Source of the DNA: Dipetalonema caudispina
Lineage: Eukaryota; Nematoda; Chromadorea; Rhabditida; Onchocercidae
Direction: 5' to 3'
NCBI GenBank assembly: GCA_013365325.1
Contig: JABVXV010000010.1
Coordinates: 248,001 to 312,000, forward strand
DNA: 64,000 nt
Position 1 is the first letter of the stretch. Every line of letters starts with the position of its first letter. Positions 39,401 through 52,161 of this stretch are shown here, one piece after another. The notes below the pieces were generated by a model. It did not search any database. It was not told where the DNA came from and saw only the letters and a program-made list of their open reading frames with translations. The translations under genes and the position numbers were made by a program.

Positions 39401-39621
39401 TCCCCAGTTTCACCGAAATCGAGATAAATGCTTCCTTCAAAATAATTTTTTTACGATAAAAAACATATCATTCCAGATTCCCGTCAAATGATCAGGAGTT
39501 AAACGAACATCGAAATAGTATAGATGGTCCATCAACGATAATACACGATGATCATGATAGCGATGAGACATCTTACACAACGAATGGTACTAGGAGAATT
39601 ATGCGAGAGATCATTGTGTAA
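24245..39621 (+). CDS. syg-2: Nephrin/SYG-2-type Ig-FN3 transmembrane adhesion receptor
   Basis: Exons: 24245-24314, 26526-26679, 27637-27821, 31746-31950, 32066-32171, 33307-33442, 33676-33821, 34038-34180, 34286-34391, 34660-34929, 35343-35560, 35650-35869, 36107-36356, 36689-36900, 37244-37486, 37765-37993, 38577-38739, 38885-39040, 39116-39259, 39477-39621. These sum to 1166 residues and a stop with every phase matching. Residues 1-23: signal peptide (MIPRERPYLAFILLWIHIAS). Seven Ig domains, each with its Cys pair (for example LTCSAN/FRCTAT and LRCEAQ/YSCKSS), span ~35-735. FN3 (APRDLQL to SDWTP) spans ~737-855. The TM segment is ~975-1000 (PLGAVVLFLLFTLCFIIICC), then a ~165-residue cytoplasmic tail ending REIIV. 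This order matches nephrin, Hibris and C. elegans SYG-2, the heterophilic partner of SYG-1 in synapse placement. The orthology call is from architecture and length. Confidence 0.88.
24315..26525 (+). other. Intron 1 of the nephrin-like gene
   Basis: A 2.2-kb intron after the signal-peptide exon, with GTTTCT donor and GTTATAG acceptor. It contains several T and A tracts. The ORF-like stretches across them (24817-25071, 25496-25681) owe their openness to AAA/TTT codons. Nothing coding is convincing. Confidence 0.6.
27287..27306. repeat. (TTTA)5 microsatellite
   Basis: Five perfect TTTA units in the intron between exons 2 and 3 of the nephrin-like gene. A tandem pair of ~22-bp units (AAACAGAAGAAACGAATTGT and a close copy) lies just upstream at 27015-27057. 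Confidence 0.85.
28725..28747. repeat. (TA)11 dinucleotide repeat
   Basis: A perfect TA run in intron 3 of the nephrin-like gene. Confidence 0.9.
30362..30377. repeat. (GA)8 dinucleotide repeat
   Basis: A perfect GA run in intron 3 of the nephrin-like gene, on the + strand. Confidence 0.9.
36561..36644 (+). other. syg-2: Candidate cassette exon between Ig7 and FN3 of the nephrin-like gene
   Basis: TCATCATCAG precedes an open block whose phase (1 in, 1 out) matches both flanking exons. It has 84 bases adding 28 residues (starting STAKQYTVEELSSEAKHTEV) and a donor TTAC|GTTAGA. The following intron to 36688 would be only 44 bases, near the lower limit for nematodes. If the donor is not used, the frame runs to TAG at 36647-36649 and would give a secreted form with no FN3 or membrane segment. 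The insert is hydrophilic and Glu/Ser/Lys-rich, as a hinge would be. Direct splicing from 36356 to 36689 is also in frame. Confidence 0.4.
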
Positions 39622-39773
39622 TAATATTGGTTCCGTTTATTATTGATATTATTATTTAAAAAAAAGGATTGTATAAGCCATGGCAGTTGCTCAATTATTA
39701 AGGCTATTCAAACGAAAGGTTATATCAAATAGTTCACGCAAAATCGTCGAACATCTTTACGGTAACTGCTTTT

Positions 39774-39779
39774 AATAAA
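39774..39779 (+). terminator. Probable polyadenylation signal of the nephrin-like gene
   Basis: AATAAA about 150 bases after the TAA stop at 39619-39621, the first one seen on the + strand there. The position is typical for a nematode 3'UTR. Confidence 0.55.
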
Positions 39780-42700
39780 TACATCTGTGATTGTTTAAAT
39801 CTGCTTGTATATAATCGTTATGTTCATTTACGGGTGCTTATTGCCTGTATCTCTTCGTCAAAATATCGAATGTTTGTCGTTGGATCATATTGTTCGTTAT
39901 TAGATTGTCATCAGACGAGATTCGGTTTATATGACTATACCATAAGTATGTTATGATAAAAATTTGGATACCTATAATTTCCGGTGAGACTAAATTTTTC
40001 TTCATTTTATGGTTGTGACGAATCATATAACTTATCATTGGGAAATTTCGCAGATTCTAATTTTGTTCTGTTTTATTAAAGTTGATAGTTACTGATTTAC
40101 AGAACCAATACTGCTCTTGCTATAACTTTATCATTGCCTATCATTATACCTTTACTGTTCCAATTTTGCCTTCCTATTATATCGAAGCATTTATATATCA
40201 ATTTACTGTTTGAATTATTATTAAGATTATATTAACTACTAGAAAAAAATACCTTTCAGAATCGTTTAGTTTTCGTTTAGTTTCTACTATATATTCCGGA
40301 GTTAGCTTGAAAAAATAAAAAAAAAAGTTATTGTTTATCTTTTGCAAAAATCTTTTCGAGTTTGAGTATGCGAAAAGATAGTAAGGCGGAAATGATATTA
40401 TCTATTGTATTACTTTTACTTTCATCAATATCTTCAAATATACTTTGACAACAGTAATAATAATAATAATAATGGGTGCTGGAAATGGTATATAGCATAT
40501 AGCTTGGCCATCTTCCATACTGTCTGTCTTTCGTTGTTTTCTTCGTTTACTCATTTTGTTTTGTTCATGTTTTTCAATGATTCAGATCTCTATTTATTGT
40601 TCTTGCTGCTTACTGATTTGTTTATGATTTTGGACATGACCTTAATAGTGTGAACCCATTCTTATAGTTTGGAAATGATTGTTACAATTCAATTCAGCAA
40701 TTGCTTATTATTTCTCACAAAAAAAAGTTTAGAAATTGAAATTAGGTAAGTTAGAAGTTTATTACTGCCTATTTGTTATTGGTCATATCATTAACATAAT
40801 CAGTTAGCTTTGTTGCCTAATATAATTTAAATTGTTTTGCATTTTAAACCGGTTTGCTTTTTTTTTCAAAATTGTTCATATATATTTTTGAAAATAAATT
40901 GTGCAATAAAATGTATGCACCATTTTTACATGTCCAACAATTGCTTAGTGTTTGAGAAAATATGTGCAAGCATTAATTATTGTCAAATTGATGATAATTT
41001 GGAAGTCGGTCCAATTAGTTTCTATCAATGATAACTTCGACTGAACCAAATTAATCCTTGAAGCTGAGATAAATGAACATTTAAAAAGTTTTGCATCCTA
41101 TCAAACTGTTTATTTTTTTCTTCTGCTCGCTCAAAATTCATGATCTGACTTTTTAACCTTTCCAATCATCGATATAATTCCATGAAGATGTCTTCATACG
41201 ACGCTACTTACGTACTCCCACATAATCAACGGACGATCTATAAAACTAAAGAAATTCAAGGACGAAAAACCATTCACCTTTGCATTTTTCCTATATGAAC
41301 TAAATATACCTAATACATTGGGGAATTATAGTGTTAATAAATGCTAATACTTTCATTAATTGGATTTGTATCGATTTTAAAAATTACCGATAAGTAATGT
41401 TACTCTTCTTGGTTATCCTTTCCTTCAAGATTTTAATTAATAGAATGTTCGTATAATTGTTATCTGTTGCAAAACAATACTTTTAATGCATATATATAGC
41501 AAGCTGTTTCTCTCTCTTTATAAGTAAATACTCAAAATAAATACTTTAATTGAAGTTATTTGAAATTTTATGAAATCGCCTAAATATATTAACTCTATCA
41601 ATAAAATAACTTCTACCATCAGTTCCTTAAACGCATGACAAGATGCATTTTATTACATATATTACAAAATATACAGCAGATTATTATCTGAAATTCAACT
41701 ATGAATCATAACATGACAATTTGAAAATCATCCATGCTTTATTTTTAGTGTATATTTTATGGAAATTAAGTATCTGTTGGAGTAATGTTATTCTCCAGTA
41801 AATAATATCCAGCACTTTTTGTTTTTAATTGGTAGTTTGGTTTTTATCATGTAGGATAAAACAATTAATTCCTCATAGGAGTTCGTTTTGAAGCTTTCCG
41901 CCATCACTTGTCTAATGACAAACATTTAATATAATAATTTTGAAAGATTATTTTTTTTTTAGTTATACTGTCACTTTGAAAGTGAGCATATATTACATTC
42001 CGAGGAATTTAATGATATTATTAAATCTTAAACTTTCCTTAAAATCAAATACATACATTTTTAAAATGATCCTATTCGTTTCCTTCATTAACAACACCGA
42101 TTTCTTTCCAATGATTACGCAATTAATAATGGCATAGTAATAATGGAAGTGTTTCACTATTTTATAATATCTATTTCAGGATATGAGAGAATTTTTTTAA
42201 TGTACTTGAAATGATGTATAGGACATTTTATGCACTCATAGAGGCAAGATTAATTACTCAAGTTGAGATTATCACTGAAGAATATGTGGAACTTACATAA
42301 AGAAGCTTAGTCGAGCAGCCTTTTTGTTAATAGTGTTAGTAAGCAATAAAGTTAATGATAATGTTCGTTTGAATTGAATTATTCGAAGAGTTGTGATTTA
42401 TTTAATGTATAACTTTCACAAATTGTTACTTTCCTTAGATGGGAAATGCCTTACAAATGCGCTTTTTGCATGTAAGCATGATTAATTCAGCAATTGCGTT
42501 AGATTCATATTGAACGATATCGCGTAAGTTTCAAATATCTGACAATTTTCCTTCCTCAGTGCTATTTTTTTTTTTTACCGTTTCCTCCTCATTTCATTTC
42601 AGACTTCCAACGATGTTTTCCCATCTAAAATCTTCGATTCGTACAAAAAATTTTATTTAATCAAAAGTTATATCAATTATTATGCGCATAAAATATTTGT

Positions 42701-45700
42701 CAGATAAAATGAAACTGCGACATGTCAATAAATGTAATTTTCAGAGTTATTATTTCAGTTTTCCAATTAATATATACATTAAATATTTTCTTATTTTTCG
42801 GGACATGAATACAAACAGAATTTCATTCTTTCCCTGATAGCTGATAGTTTTTTTTCTTGCATTAAAATAGTCGAATAGTTGGAAAATACACAAATTTTGT
42901 CATGATTTTTTTAGATTCTAATTAAATGAATAATTAGCTGATTGAAAAATCGAACAATTGAAAGTAACAAGTTCAACTTTTTAAATTTTAAGACTGAGTT
43001 TTTTGCTTAATTTCAATGCAATTCTCTGGTATGATTTTATCAACATCTTTTGTTTCTTTTTGCTTTCCTGATCAGATCGTCGTCATTTTAAAAAAAAAAA
43101 AAATTATGATATAGGAGAAATATTTTATCTTTTTTTTTACGGATAACATTTCCTTTTGGCATAACAGTAGATTGTTAAAAACAGTCTCTCTAACAAAGAA
43201 TTAAGCTTCACAAATTTGATTTGTTTGCGAATTTCGTATTAAAAAGATGAAGTAAAAAGCTTCGTCTAACTTTAACTATGTACTTTATTGGTCTTACATA
43301 ATGTCAACACTTTTAGGAATTGTTCGTTCCACTAAACACGTATGCTTTTTTAAAAAATCGCTATTTTCTCAAGTTAACGAACTAAATTTTGAGAGTCGCA
43401 ATAAATTTCTTTTTTTTTCTAATATTCATTATTCTGATGAAGCATTATGTTTTATAAATTTTGATCAAAGAAAAGCTAAGCGCATAAGCGTACAATAAGT
43501 TCATTCGTATAATTTCAGTGATAATTTCTATACTAGACATTTCATTCTTTTAGCACAAAACTTATCCAAAATCTCAAAATAACAACGATGAAATAAGACT
43601 TAGAAGGTCATTCTTGATGAGGTTACTCAACTTTTTTATTGTATCGATAAGTGCATAAAAATGATAATTTTATCATATATCATACTTACTGTACCAGTAA
43701 TTTTGTAATAAAAAAAAGTGATAATAATCTGAACAAAATGATTTGATCAACTATCGAGCATTGCTATTAATTAGAAATGGTGATTACTATGCGAACTATT
43801 CTCTAAAAATTATTTTCTTGAAAAAGAGAATAAAAATTATTCGTTACGGAAAGTTTCTGTTTCTTAAAAAATAATTAGCAATGTGAGTTAAAGCAATTTG
43901 GCTGATAGTTTTCAATCGAGTGTGAAAATGTGATGTATTATCAACCAGGTGCATACGTAGTACATACGTTCTTTGCCATTTGATACCTTCTGTCATTGAT
44001 TGATACCGGATACTGATTGATTACTTTTCTTATTCTTTTTTTTTTTTTTTTTTTTTTGTATCATTTTCCTGTAGAAGAGAAATTCTTTACACATGAAACA
44101 AAACAAATAACTACTTATCGCCTATGTAAACAGAAGTAAATGTTAACAAATGATTACATCATGTAATAATAATTCATTCCATTTCCTTCTTGTAAAACTG
44201 TTAGCAAAAGTTATGATCGAAATTTTACGAAAAAGTTTCATGGATAGCTAAATGATCCTTTGCAATTATTCCATTCATTTAATTTCTGAAAAGACCAGGA
44301 ATAGCATAAATTGATATATGTTATGTGATAATGTGTGTAATAAAGAAGAAAGAACTAATTTCAGGTCTATTTCCTCTAAGTTCTGTTCCTCTAAATTTTG
44401 ATGATTCAAATGACGACTTTGTATTTCGCATACTGTTATTGCAGGATAAGTAGAAATGAGTAGTATCAGGAATAGATTTTAGACAGGTAGGACATAATTC
44501 TACGAGGAAATGTAAGATTTATATCATATACCTTAGTATATTTTCTGTTCATATCCTAAATTATGTTCCTCTTTTTTTCATGTTAGAATCATTCTATCCT
44601 CTCTACATGTATATTATACATGCATGATAATTTGGCTAATACATAACATACAGTTTTGGCGTTCAAAACATCAAACATATCGGCCAAAATTTTGAAATAC
44701 TGTAACGTCTAATCTCAAATTTTGCCCTATTTTTCCCGACATCAATTCTGATCTTCACCTTATCATCATCGTCAAATTTATGCCATGACTAAACATTCAT
44801 TGTTATTTAGAAAAATAGGAAAGTGGTAGGGAAACAGCTGTAAGAAGTGAAAGTCCTTCGTTGATTGCACTCTTCCTTTATCCATTTTCGCTTTTGAACA
44901 GGAAGGAAAGAAGTTAGCAAAAATTTGCCAAATTTTTCTCTAAGCTATATCGTGAGAAATATCAGTTGAGTGTATGCATAGCATACAGAAAGAGGGAAAT
45001 CCATCTATTGCTTCGAAAAATCTTTTAAACAAAGAACTAATTATTAACGAAAGAAGTTCCAAGAAGTTATTAAGTTCCAAACTTGAATGATTTCAATTCA
45101 TTCGAACATGGCAAAGCTAAGGTGATTCAACAGCAAAAAAAAGAAAAAAAAAAGAAAAAAAGAAAAAGAAAAAACAAATGAAGTGGAAAATATTACCCTA
45201 TTTCTATTTTCTATCAAAATCATGAACATTATTTCATGAATGTTATTGTTGGGCAAATCACTTGTTTACAGCATTTTCGAATCTTAGATTATCAAGATGA
45301 TCGATTGACCGAGTCGTAAGCGATCAATGAAGAATTGTTCGGATATATATCTAACAGTAGGAAAGATCGATTGATAAAAAACTCATGTCAGAAGAACTGA
45401 GAGATGATCGGTTAGTTTTAACAGTGATATTTATTAGTAAATGAAGTGCCGTACGACTTTTTTGTACAACTGAAGGACTTTCTCATATTTAATCCAAGCA
45501 CATTTTCATTCTGCTAGTTTTGAGATTGGTAACTGCGACACTTATATATCGGAATTCTCATGAAAACCGAACAGACGTAAGGTGACAATTGGCAGAAAGC
45601 CGATATAAGTCTGACTAGTGTTTAGTAACTTCAAAATAGTCGCAAAGCAATGGAATAAATTTAAGTTCAAGAATAATGAATTTGAGTTACTTGTTCTCTT

Positions 45701-48700
45701 TGTATCGACGTCGTCGTACTATTCTGAAAATCTTTGCTTGGTTGCCTTAAAATAATAATCTTGAGTGTCTAATTTATTTAAATTCATTAACTTCCTTATG
45801 TGCCTTCATCTTGTAGCATTTTCACAGGTCGTTTACATCCATTCAACTATATTATTTTCATCGAGTGATAACCAAGCATTTAACATTGGTAATGAGCAAT
45901 TCATTTTTTAAAATTGCAAATGAAATTAATTGAAGAGATAACTGTCATATGGTCGCTTATTGGTTTATATAACAAAACGGAATTTTTTTTTCTTTTTTTT
46001 GTCGTTCAGATATATAATTTTTACAAGAAAAAAATATTTTCAGATGGCATATCAAGATTTCTTTCTTCTTACAATATGCATTCGTGTATATTTTCTAATT
46101 GAACCATATCTCAGTATTTATGGAATATTTGTTCTTTCAATCATTTTCAAAGTACTCAAAAACAATTTTGAAAAACTTTTTTTTTTTTTGTTTTAAATTG
46201 CCAATAGGAACTACTTTAAGCAAAAGATTTACTCATGAGATTTGCTTAGTGAGTTAGTTGGATTTTAGAAGTGTTCACAGTATACTTAATTCAACCAACC
46301 TTTTTGTTTATTCTTGTAACAAAAAAGATACACTTACTTAAACTTCTCGATCGACTAAGCCATCTTCACTTACATAATCTAAGCACTTGAACATTTTTTA
46401 ATATAACAAACTTCAAATATGCTTAATTATTGTTAAATGCAGACTGGATGCTTATCAGAATTCAAAATCTTGAATAAGATAAAATATAATTCATTTGGTT
46501 AGTGTGTAAGTCACACTGTACACTACAATGCCTGATGATATTAAAGTATTATGAAATTACATCTCGAAATCAGATGATAATCAAACGTGAACTAAAAATC
46601 GGGCCATATTATTGATATATGACATGGAAGCGTGAACTTTACTGTACAGCACATTAAGCTATGTGTATATTATCTAACTCACAAATGCATGCTTCATTAA
46701 AAGTTCACGGGATGGGATCGGATAGTACCAGGAAATATCGTTTTATAACATATAATTAATAAAAGATTTTGAAACATTTACTATTTCATAGCTTGTCCAG
46801 TATTCACTTGATTTTACTGCTTTATTTATTGATACTTCACTCCGTTTCCCATTTTTTCCTCTTAAAAGCGGAAAATAATTGCAACTTCCTTTCATTGCTC
46901 ATTAAAAAACGGATAGTCATCCGTTTGAGAATTCTTTTTTCGTTATACACAATTTTTTTTTTTTTTGTTTTTCACATTACTACACATATATTTTCCTTTC
47001 ACTGAGAAAAAGAGAAAATAGCGATAATTAAAAGGAATGTAAAGATATCGACAGCTGCTTGACAACGAATGATATAATTATGGATGTTAAGTCTTATTTC
47101 ACATTTTAGTAACTTATGGTCTATTTTTGTGATATTAAAAGGTTTCTTCTTGGCCTTAATTTCAAAAAATTTTTTCGTTATGCACTTAAATAATTAAGAA
47201 ATACGATCTTATTAGTTTGATAATTATGTTTAGCTGTTAGTAATATAGTTTAAGCAAAATGGGCACATTTTGGATCTTCTTTTTGACTTGTTCTTTCGTT
47301 TTATCTTAACTCCATTTATTTATTTTTGCAGTATGAAATATTTACATTTGCACAAGTCTCTCGAGTTCTGATTCCCTACATTTGAATATGCTCATATTTC
47401 ATCAGCTGAGTACGTTTTCGAATATGACAGTTTATCATTCACTAATATTTCTCACATTTTGATTATGATTCTATGCATCAGTAAATTCATCAGTCTGAAT
47501 GTCGCTTTACCTAACATATTGAATTAAGTTAAATCAAATTTCCGCAGAACATTTTGGTGGATAATTACGATCATATCATTTTAATAATAGATCTTTCTCA
47601 TTGTACACTTCTCTTTTTCAGTTTGTAGTAGTTTGATTAGATCACAGGATATGATAAAATGAGATTAAATGGCACTGAAAATCGATCATCTTTTGATGAT
47701 ATGATGACAACAGGGGACGGGACAATGCAAGGAAAATTTTCGAACTTCTTGTTATTCAAAATCTGCATCACTTGCCAAGAAATGCATCAGTGAAGTTGGG
47801 AAGTAGCAAACCGTGAAGGAGAGGAAGTAATGATTTCAGACCTCTCCCATCTTTCTCGCACTAACTTGATGACGCACACTGGAATTACTCTGCTCATTTT
47901 TGAAACATATTTCGTGCTAATTGAACTTTGACTGCATCATCTGTTCTCTTCAGTCGCTTCGGATATATGTTGTATATGTATCTACGAAAATTCCAACCTA
48001 ACATTTCATCTATCCGTCCTCAACCGATAGATATGTATTGCTGCAATAGGTGTCTGTCTATCTCTCTATCCTGCAAATTCAGCACATTTGTCATTTGACA
48101 GCTAATTTCAACCACTCAGCTGTATCATTGTCATCTTTCTCACTGCTACTTTTGTTGTGGTTCCGATTGGTAGCTGTTTGGAATACCGACGGTATTAATT
48201 TCCATTTCTACTTTTCAATTTCCAACTTAAGTTTAGCAGTTCATAGTTATCCAAATTAAATTTCCAGCCTGCTACTCACAAATCTTTTGTCTTTAACCTT
48301 CTGTTCTTACAACAGTTTGAATACTATTTTTGTGGAATAAAATAAAGAAATATCCGTCAATTTTCTCATGCCTTAATATCATACTTATTTAAATGTGCAA
48401 AATCACTTGGATCAAAAGATGTACATTTTTTACAGCTTAATGCGTTTCTGATAATGCCAGCAATTTTGACCGTCTCATCTTTATCACCTTGTTTAAAGCA
48501 TCTCTCATTTATGTTTCGTTACTCTCCCATCCTTAACATTAACAACTCTGTCAAAAATAAAGATCGGATATTGCGGGAGTTAAAGATGCTTCCACGTAAT
48601 TTGACTTGACTATTTCACTATGATATAAGAGTAGTCATTACTGAAGAAATGTATCGAGACAGAATGAAAATATCTTCTAAAGCTTCAAGTAAATCGAGAA

Positions 48701-49930
48701 AAGATAGCATTATCTATTGAGTCTTCTGAACAAATTTGGTAGCTTAACTAGCGAGTAGATTAGATGGAAAACAGTTTGATAATATGTGCCAGCTGTATGA
48801 GCCAGTCGTAAACATTTTTTTCTAGTAAATCCATTTATAACTCTGTGTGATATAGACTTTTATTTGTAATTGTGATACTCTTCAAACTTTTTACTCTCAA
48901 AATCCAGAAGGAAAACAGGCTTTTCCACTTAGAAAATAATTGTTGTACTTGCTTGGATAATTTGGGACAACCAGACAGAACAAGTGGTCCGTTTATTTTT
49001 CGATGAATTAATTAAATGAGATTGAAGGATTGGCTCACAAAATCATTATGAATTGGATTGGTACTGAAAAATCTATTTCTCCTCATCGTATAATCTTTAT
49101 CGTTTGATCTTTCCTCTCACAATTTCTATTCTCATTTTCTGTACCTTTTTAAAACCATGGTAATATTAGACGGCACTTGAATCATTGGTATTTAACAATT
49201 CATTTTTTGAAATAAACTCGACGAGAAATTAATCTAAAAGGTTATTTGGTTCATATCAAAATGATTATTTTACCAAGAAGTTGAGGTGTAAATTGACATA
49301 ATATGCTTCTTTTAAGAGTCTCAAAGAACTATTGGTATTCATTTAGACTCCCTGACCGATTAAAGATTAGTGATTTTGATATTAGACGAAAAATCTAAAC
49401 GAATGAAAGGCTTTTTTTATTCTTTAAAAAGGCGTACTGGATTATTACTTTTAATTTAGCTAACAGTGAATTCAATTTTTTTTTTTTAATTTGGGTTTAT
49501 CATTTCATATTATAATTTTAATTTGGGTTTTAATTGTTCTGGTTTTCATTAAAATGGTTCCAAATAATTTGCGATCTTTTGATATCTTTTCACTTATTTC
49601 ATGTAAGTAAAGATTATTCCATACAATTCTTGGATTACTGATTTTGACAAATGAATCGTATTTGAACTTAAGTTACTTTCCGATCGTTTTTAATTATGCC
49701 CATATGCTATCTTATTTATTTTACCATCAAGTTAAGAGGATGTTTACTTCGACTATTGTATTGTCAAAATAGTACTTCATTATATTATCTTTATCTGATT
49801 TATTTGATTTTCTAACTTGGCATTTTCTTGAAACCTCTAGTTAAAATATGATAGAGTGATATGTGATATAATCCGTATATTTATTTTACATATTGGTTAG
49901 TTTTCCAACCATCGTATGCTTTTGATTACA
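39780..49930. other. Intergenic AT-rich region
   Basis: No gene I can name in about 10 kb. It contains (TAA)6 at 40455-40473, an A-rich AAAG/AAAAAG block near 45135-45177 and many T tracts. The most gene-like stretch is 47659-47931, where a strong CTTTTTCAG acceptor is followed by 44 sensible codons, a TGA, and 45 more codons in the same frame. The remaining ORFs are T-rich and low-complexity. Confidence 0.55.
40455..40473. repeat. (TAA)6 trinucleotide repeat
   Basis: A perfect TAA run, intergenic, about 0.8 kb past the nephrin-like gene. Confidence 0.9.
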
Positions 49931-49931
49931 G
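49922..49931 (+). promoter_or_regulatory. Candidate spliced-leader or 5'UTR acceptor of the RIIa/IQ gene
   Basis: TTGATTACAG ends at 49931, eight bases before the ATG at 49940. Such a short leader is typical of nematode trans-splicing. An upstream in-frame ATG at 49916 would instead add eight residues if this AG is not used as an acceptor. Confidence 0.4.
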
Positions 49932-49939
49932 AAAACCAT

Positions 49940-52161
49940 ATGGCAGAATCATCGAGTGAAAATTATAAAGTACCAGCTGGACTGCGTCCATTATTGGAAG
50001 CATTAGTACGGGAAACACTGAGAACACAGCCAACTGATTTAATCACTTTTTCAATTCTGTTTTTCAATGTCTTACAAAAACATCGTAAACGTTGGTTTTA
50101 AAACTTTTTAAATTATTTTAAAATTTATATTTATCTATTTTTAATAGAATATAACAAAAAATTACCAGCAATTAGCACTTCTCTTGTTGTATGTGTATCA
50201 CTGATTTGACTATGAAACTAAAGATATTTAAGCATTAAATTTATTAAAAAGCTGGTAAAGTTCTACAACTTTCCAAATCCATCAGTCAGATTTTCAGTAA
50301 TTCACATACGATTTAATCAACTAGCTTATATAATTACTTCCTCCATCGCTAACTTCTTTCTCGATCGCTACAACAGACATAGTGAAACATGTTAATATCA
50401 AAATTATTTCATTCATTTATCATTCAAATAGTAAATGATGAACTCAGAATATCCGGGATAGAAGTATAGAAGATCTGAGAAAAAACCTGATTAGGGACAA
50501 GCATGATAATCAGTTAGAACATAGTTTTTCTATGTGCTAAGTAAAGAAATCTATTTAATCATCCATGATAATATCAAATTGAACTGATTTTTTTCCAGAG
50601 AATAACGCAGAAGATGTGCTGAAGGATCCTGCTTTATATGAATCTTTCAAAATTGACCTGCAGAAAGAGGTTTGCATGAGTTTTTTGCACAGTCGTCTAT
50701 TGCCAATATCATTTCATAAAAAGTCTGAAAAGTTAAGGAAAAGGAATTTTTAGCGTGAAGCCAAACTTATCAAATGGCAAGATTAAAGGTTTAAATTTCA
50801 AAATTTATTGGATATCTTTTTGCTGACTATTTAAATGGAATAAAATTCAGTATCATGAAAAGGATAAAATGACCGAACAATCGTCAAGGACTTTGGATGA
50901 AGCAGCTACGAAAATTCAAGCAGCATATCGTGGACATATTGTAAGTATTAATGATGACTTAATTTTAGTTTATTAATTTTAAATTCATAAAATTTTGCTA
51001 TTATTTCTGTTTAATTTCACTACTTTTTCCCTCGGCATTTGTTTCCTTTAGGTTCGAGCTAAGACACAAAAGTTTGGTCTCAATAAAAAGGACACTGAAA
51101 TTATTTGGCCACCCACGGATTGCATCAGTTTACTAGATGCGGAAAAAGATTTAAAGTTGGTTTCGATTCGTTAACAGTATCCAGACAGGTTTATAAATTT
51201 TCATGCAGTTCTTCTCAATCAGGATTTTGCTTAAGAAGTAACGGAATAATGGAAGAGGAAGAGGGAGGGCTGTGCTTACGAAAAGATCCAAAAAATATAT
51301 TCAAATTTCATTGATTTTTACAAAATTATAATTTAAAAAAATAATAAAGCCGTGACGAATAAATTAATCAAAAATGATTAAAATATTTGATATAGTTAAT
51401 TGATTGCTGAATATACAAAGAAATATGAAGAAGAATATGTTTGCAGACCTGTTCTAAATATCATTCTACTTAGGTACCATCCTACTAATGCTACTGACTC
51501 TATAATAGAAAGAGATGTAATTGAGGATCGAGCAGCAACCAAAATTCAGGCCGAAATTCGTGGTTTTCTAACACGACGGCATTTGCAACAAGAAAAAAAA
51601 GAAGGAAATGAAGCTGCCAAAAAAATACAAGCACACATTAGGTTATCAATTCGTTTGTTTTTCTTACATTTAGTTCATCTGAAAATTTCTTGTTAGAATT
51701 ACGGATGCATACAGTGCAGGATGAGATTTAATGTACTTCAAAAGTATATTATAAAATACATTCACAACCCAGTTAGTACCATCAAAATATGATTGTTATT
51801 TGGATTAGACAAATAAATGGGAGTAAACCGTAATATGAGTACTACTGAAGTATTTTAAGGTATTCTGTTTTCTGTATCCGGAACTGTACAGAACAGTTTA
51901 ATAAATATGTTAATCAAGGAATGTGTTTCTATATTTGTTAAAATATATGTGAACAACGAATTTCAATATTTCTCAACACATCGTCCCTAAGTTTAATTGT
52001 TAAGTGATTTTAGGGGTTATTTAACGAGAAAGCACCTTGATGAAGTGGGCATACCACGCAAACATTCGACTGTCTCACATCTGCACAACGGTCTCCAAGA
52101 GGTTGTTCAAATTTTCAATCACTTTAAAAGATTGGAATTTCTAAAACTTTGCAAATTATAA
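49940..52161 (+). CDS. RIIa-domain and IQ-motif protein (SPA17-like)
   Basis: Exons 49940-50084, 50599-50669, 50851-50940, 51052-51155, 51474-51641, 52014-52161 give 241 residues with matching phases and stop TAA 52159-52161. Residues ~10-48 (KVPAGLRPLLEALVRETLRT, then QPTDLITF) form an RIIa dimerisation/docking domain. That fold binds amphipathic helices of A-kinase anchoring proteins. Three IQ calmodulin-binding motifs follow: AATKIQAAYRGHIVR, AATKIQAEIRGFLTRR and KKIQAHIRGYLTRKHL. The RIIa-then-IQ order is that of sperm surface protein 17 and related cilium or flagellum proteins. Nematode sperm lack flagella, so a role in sensory cilia or in PKA/calmodulin scaffolding is inference. The last exon may instead splice at GAG|GTTGTT (52102) to a further exon I did not find. 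Confidence 0.82.
51052..51174 (+). other. Alternative 3' end of the RIIa/IQ gene (short isoform)
   Basis: If the donor at 51156 (AA|GTTGGT) is not used, exon 4 reads on through KLVSIR to TAA at 51172-51174, giving 142 residues with the RIIa domain and one IQ motif. An AATAAA follows at 51343-51348. That size and layout match mammalian SPA17 (about 150 residues) better than the 241-residue form. Both ends may be used. Confidence 0.45.
51343..51348 (+). terminator. Candidate polyadenylation signal for the short RIIa/IQ isoform
   Basis: AATAAA 169 bases past the read-through stop at 51172-51174, within the intron of the long form. Confidence 0.4.

Noticed and set aside
1..52161. Operon linking the three main genes
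   Set aside because: Gaps of about 17 and 10 kb are far too large for a nematode operon.
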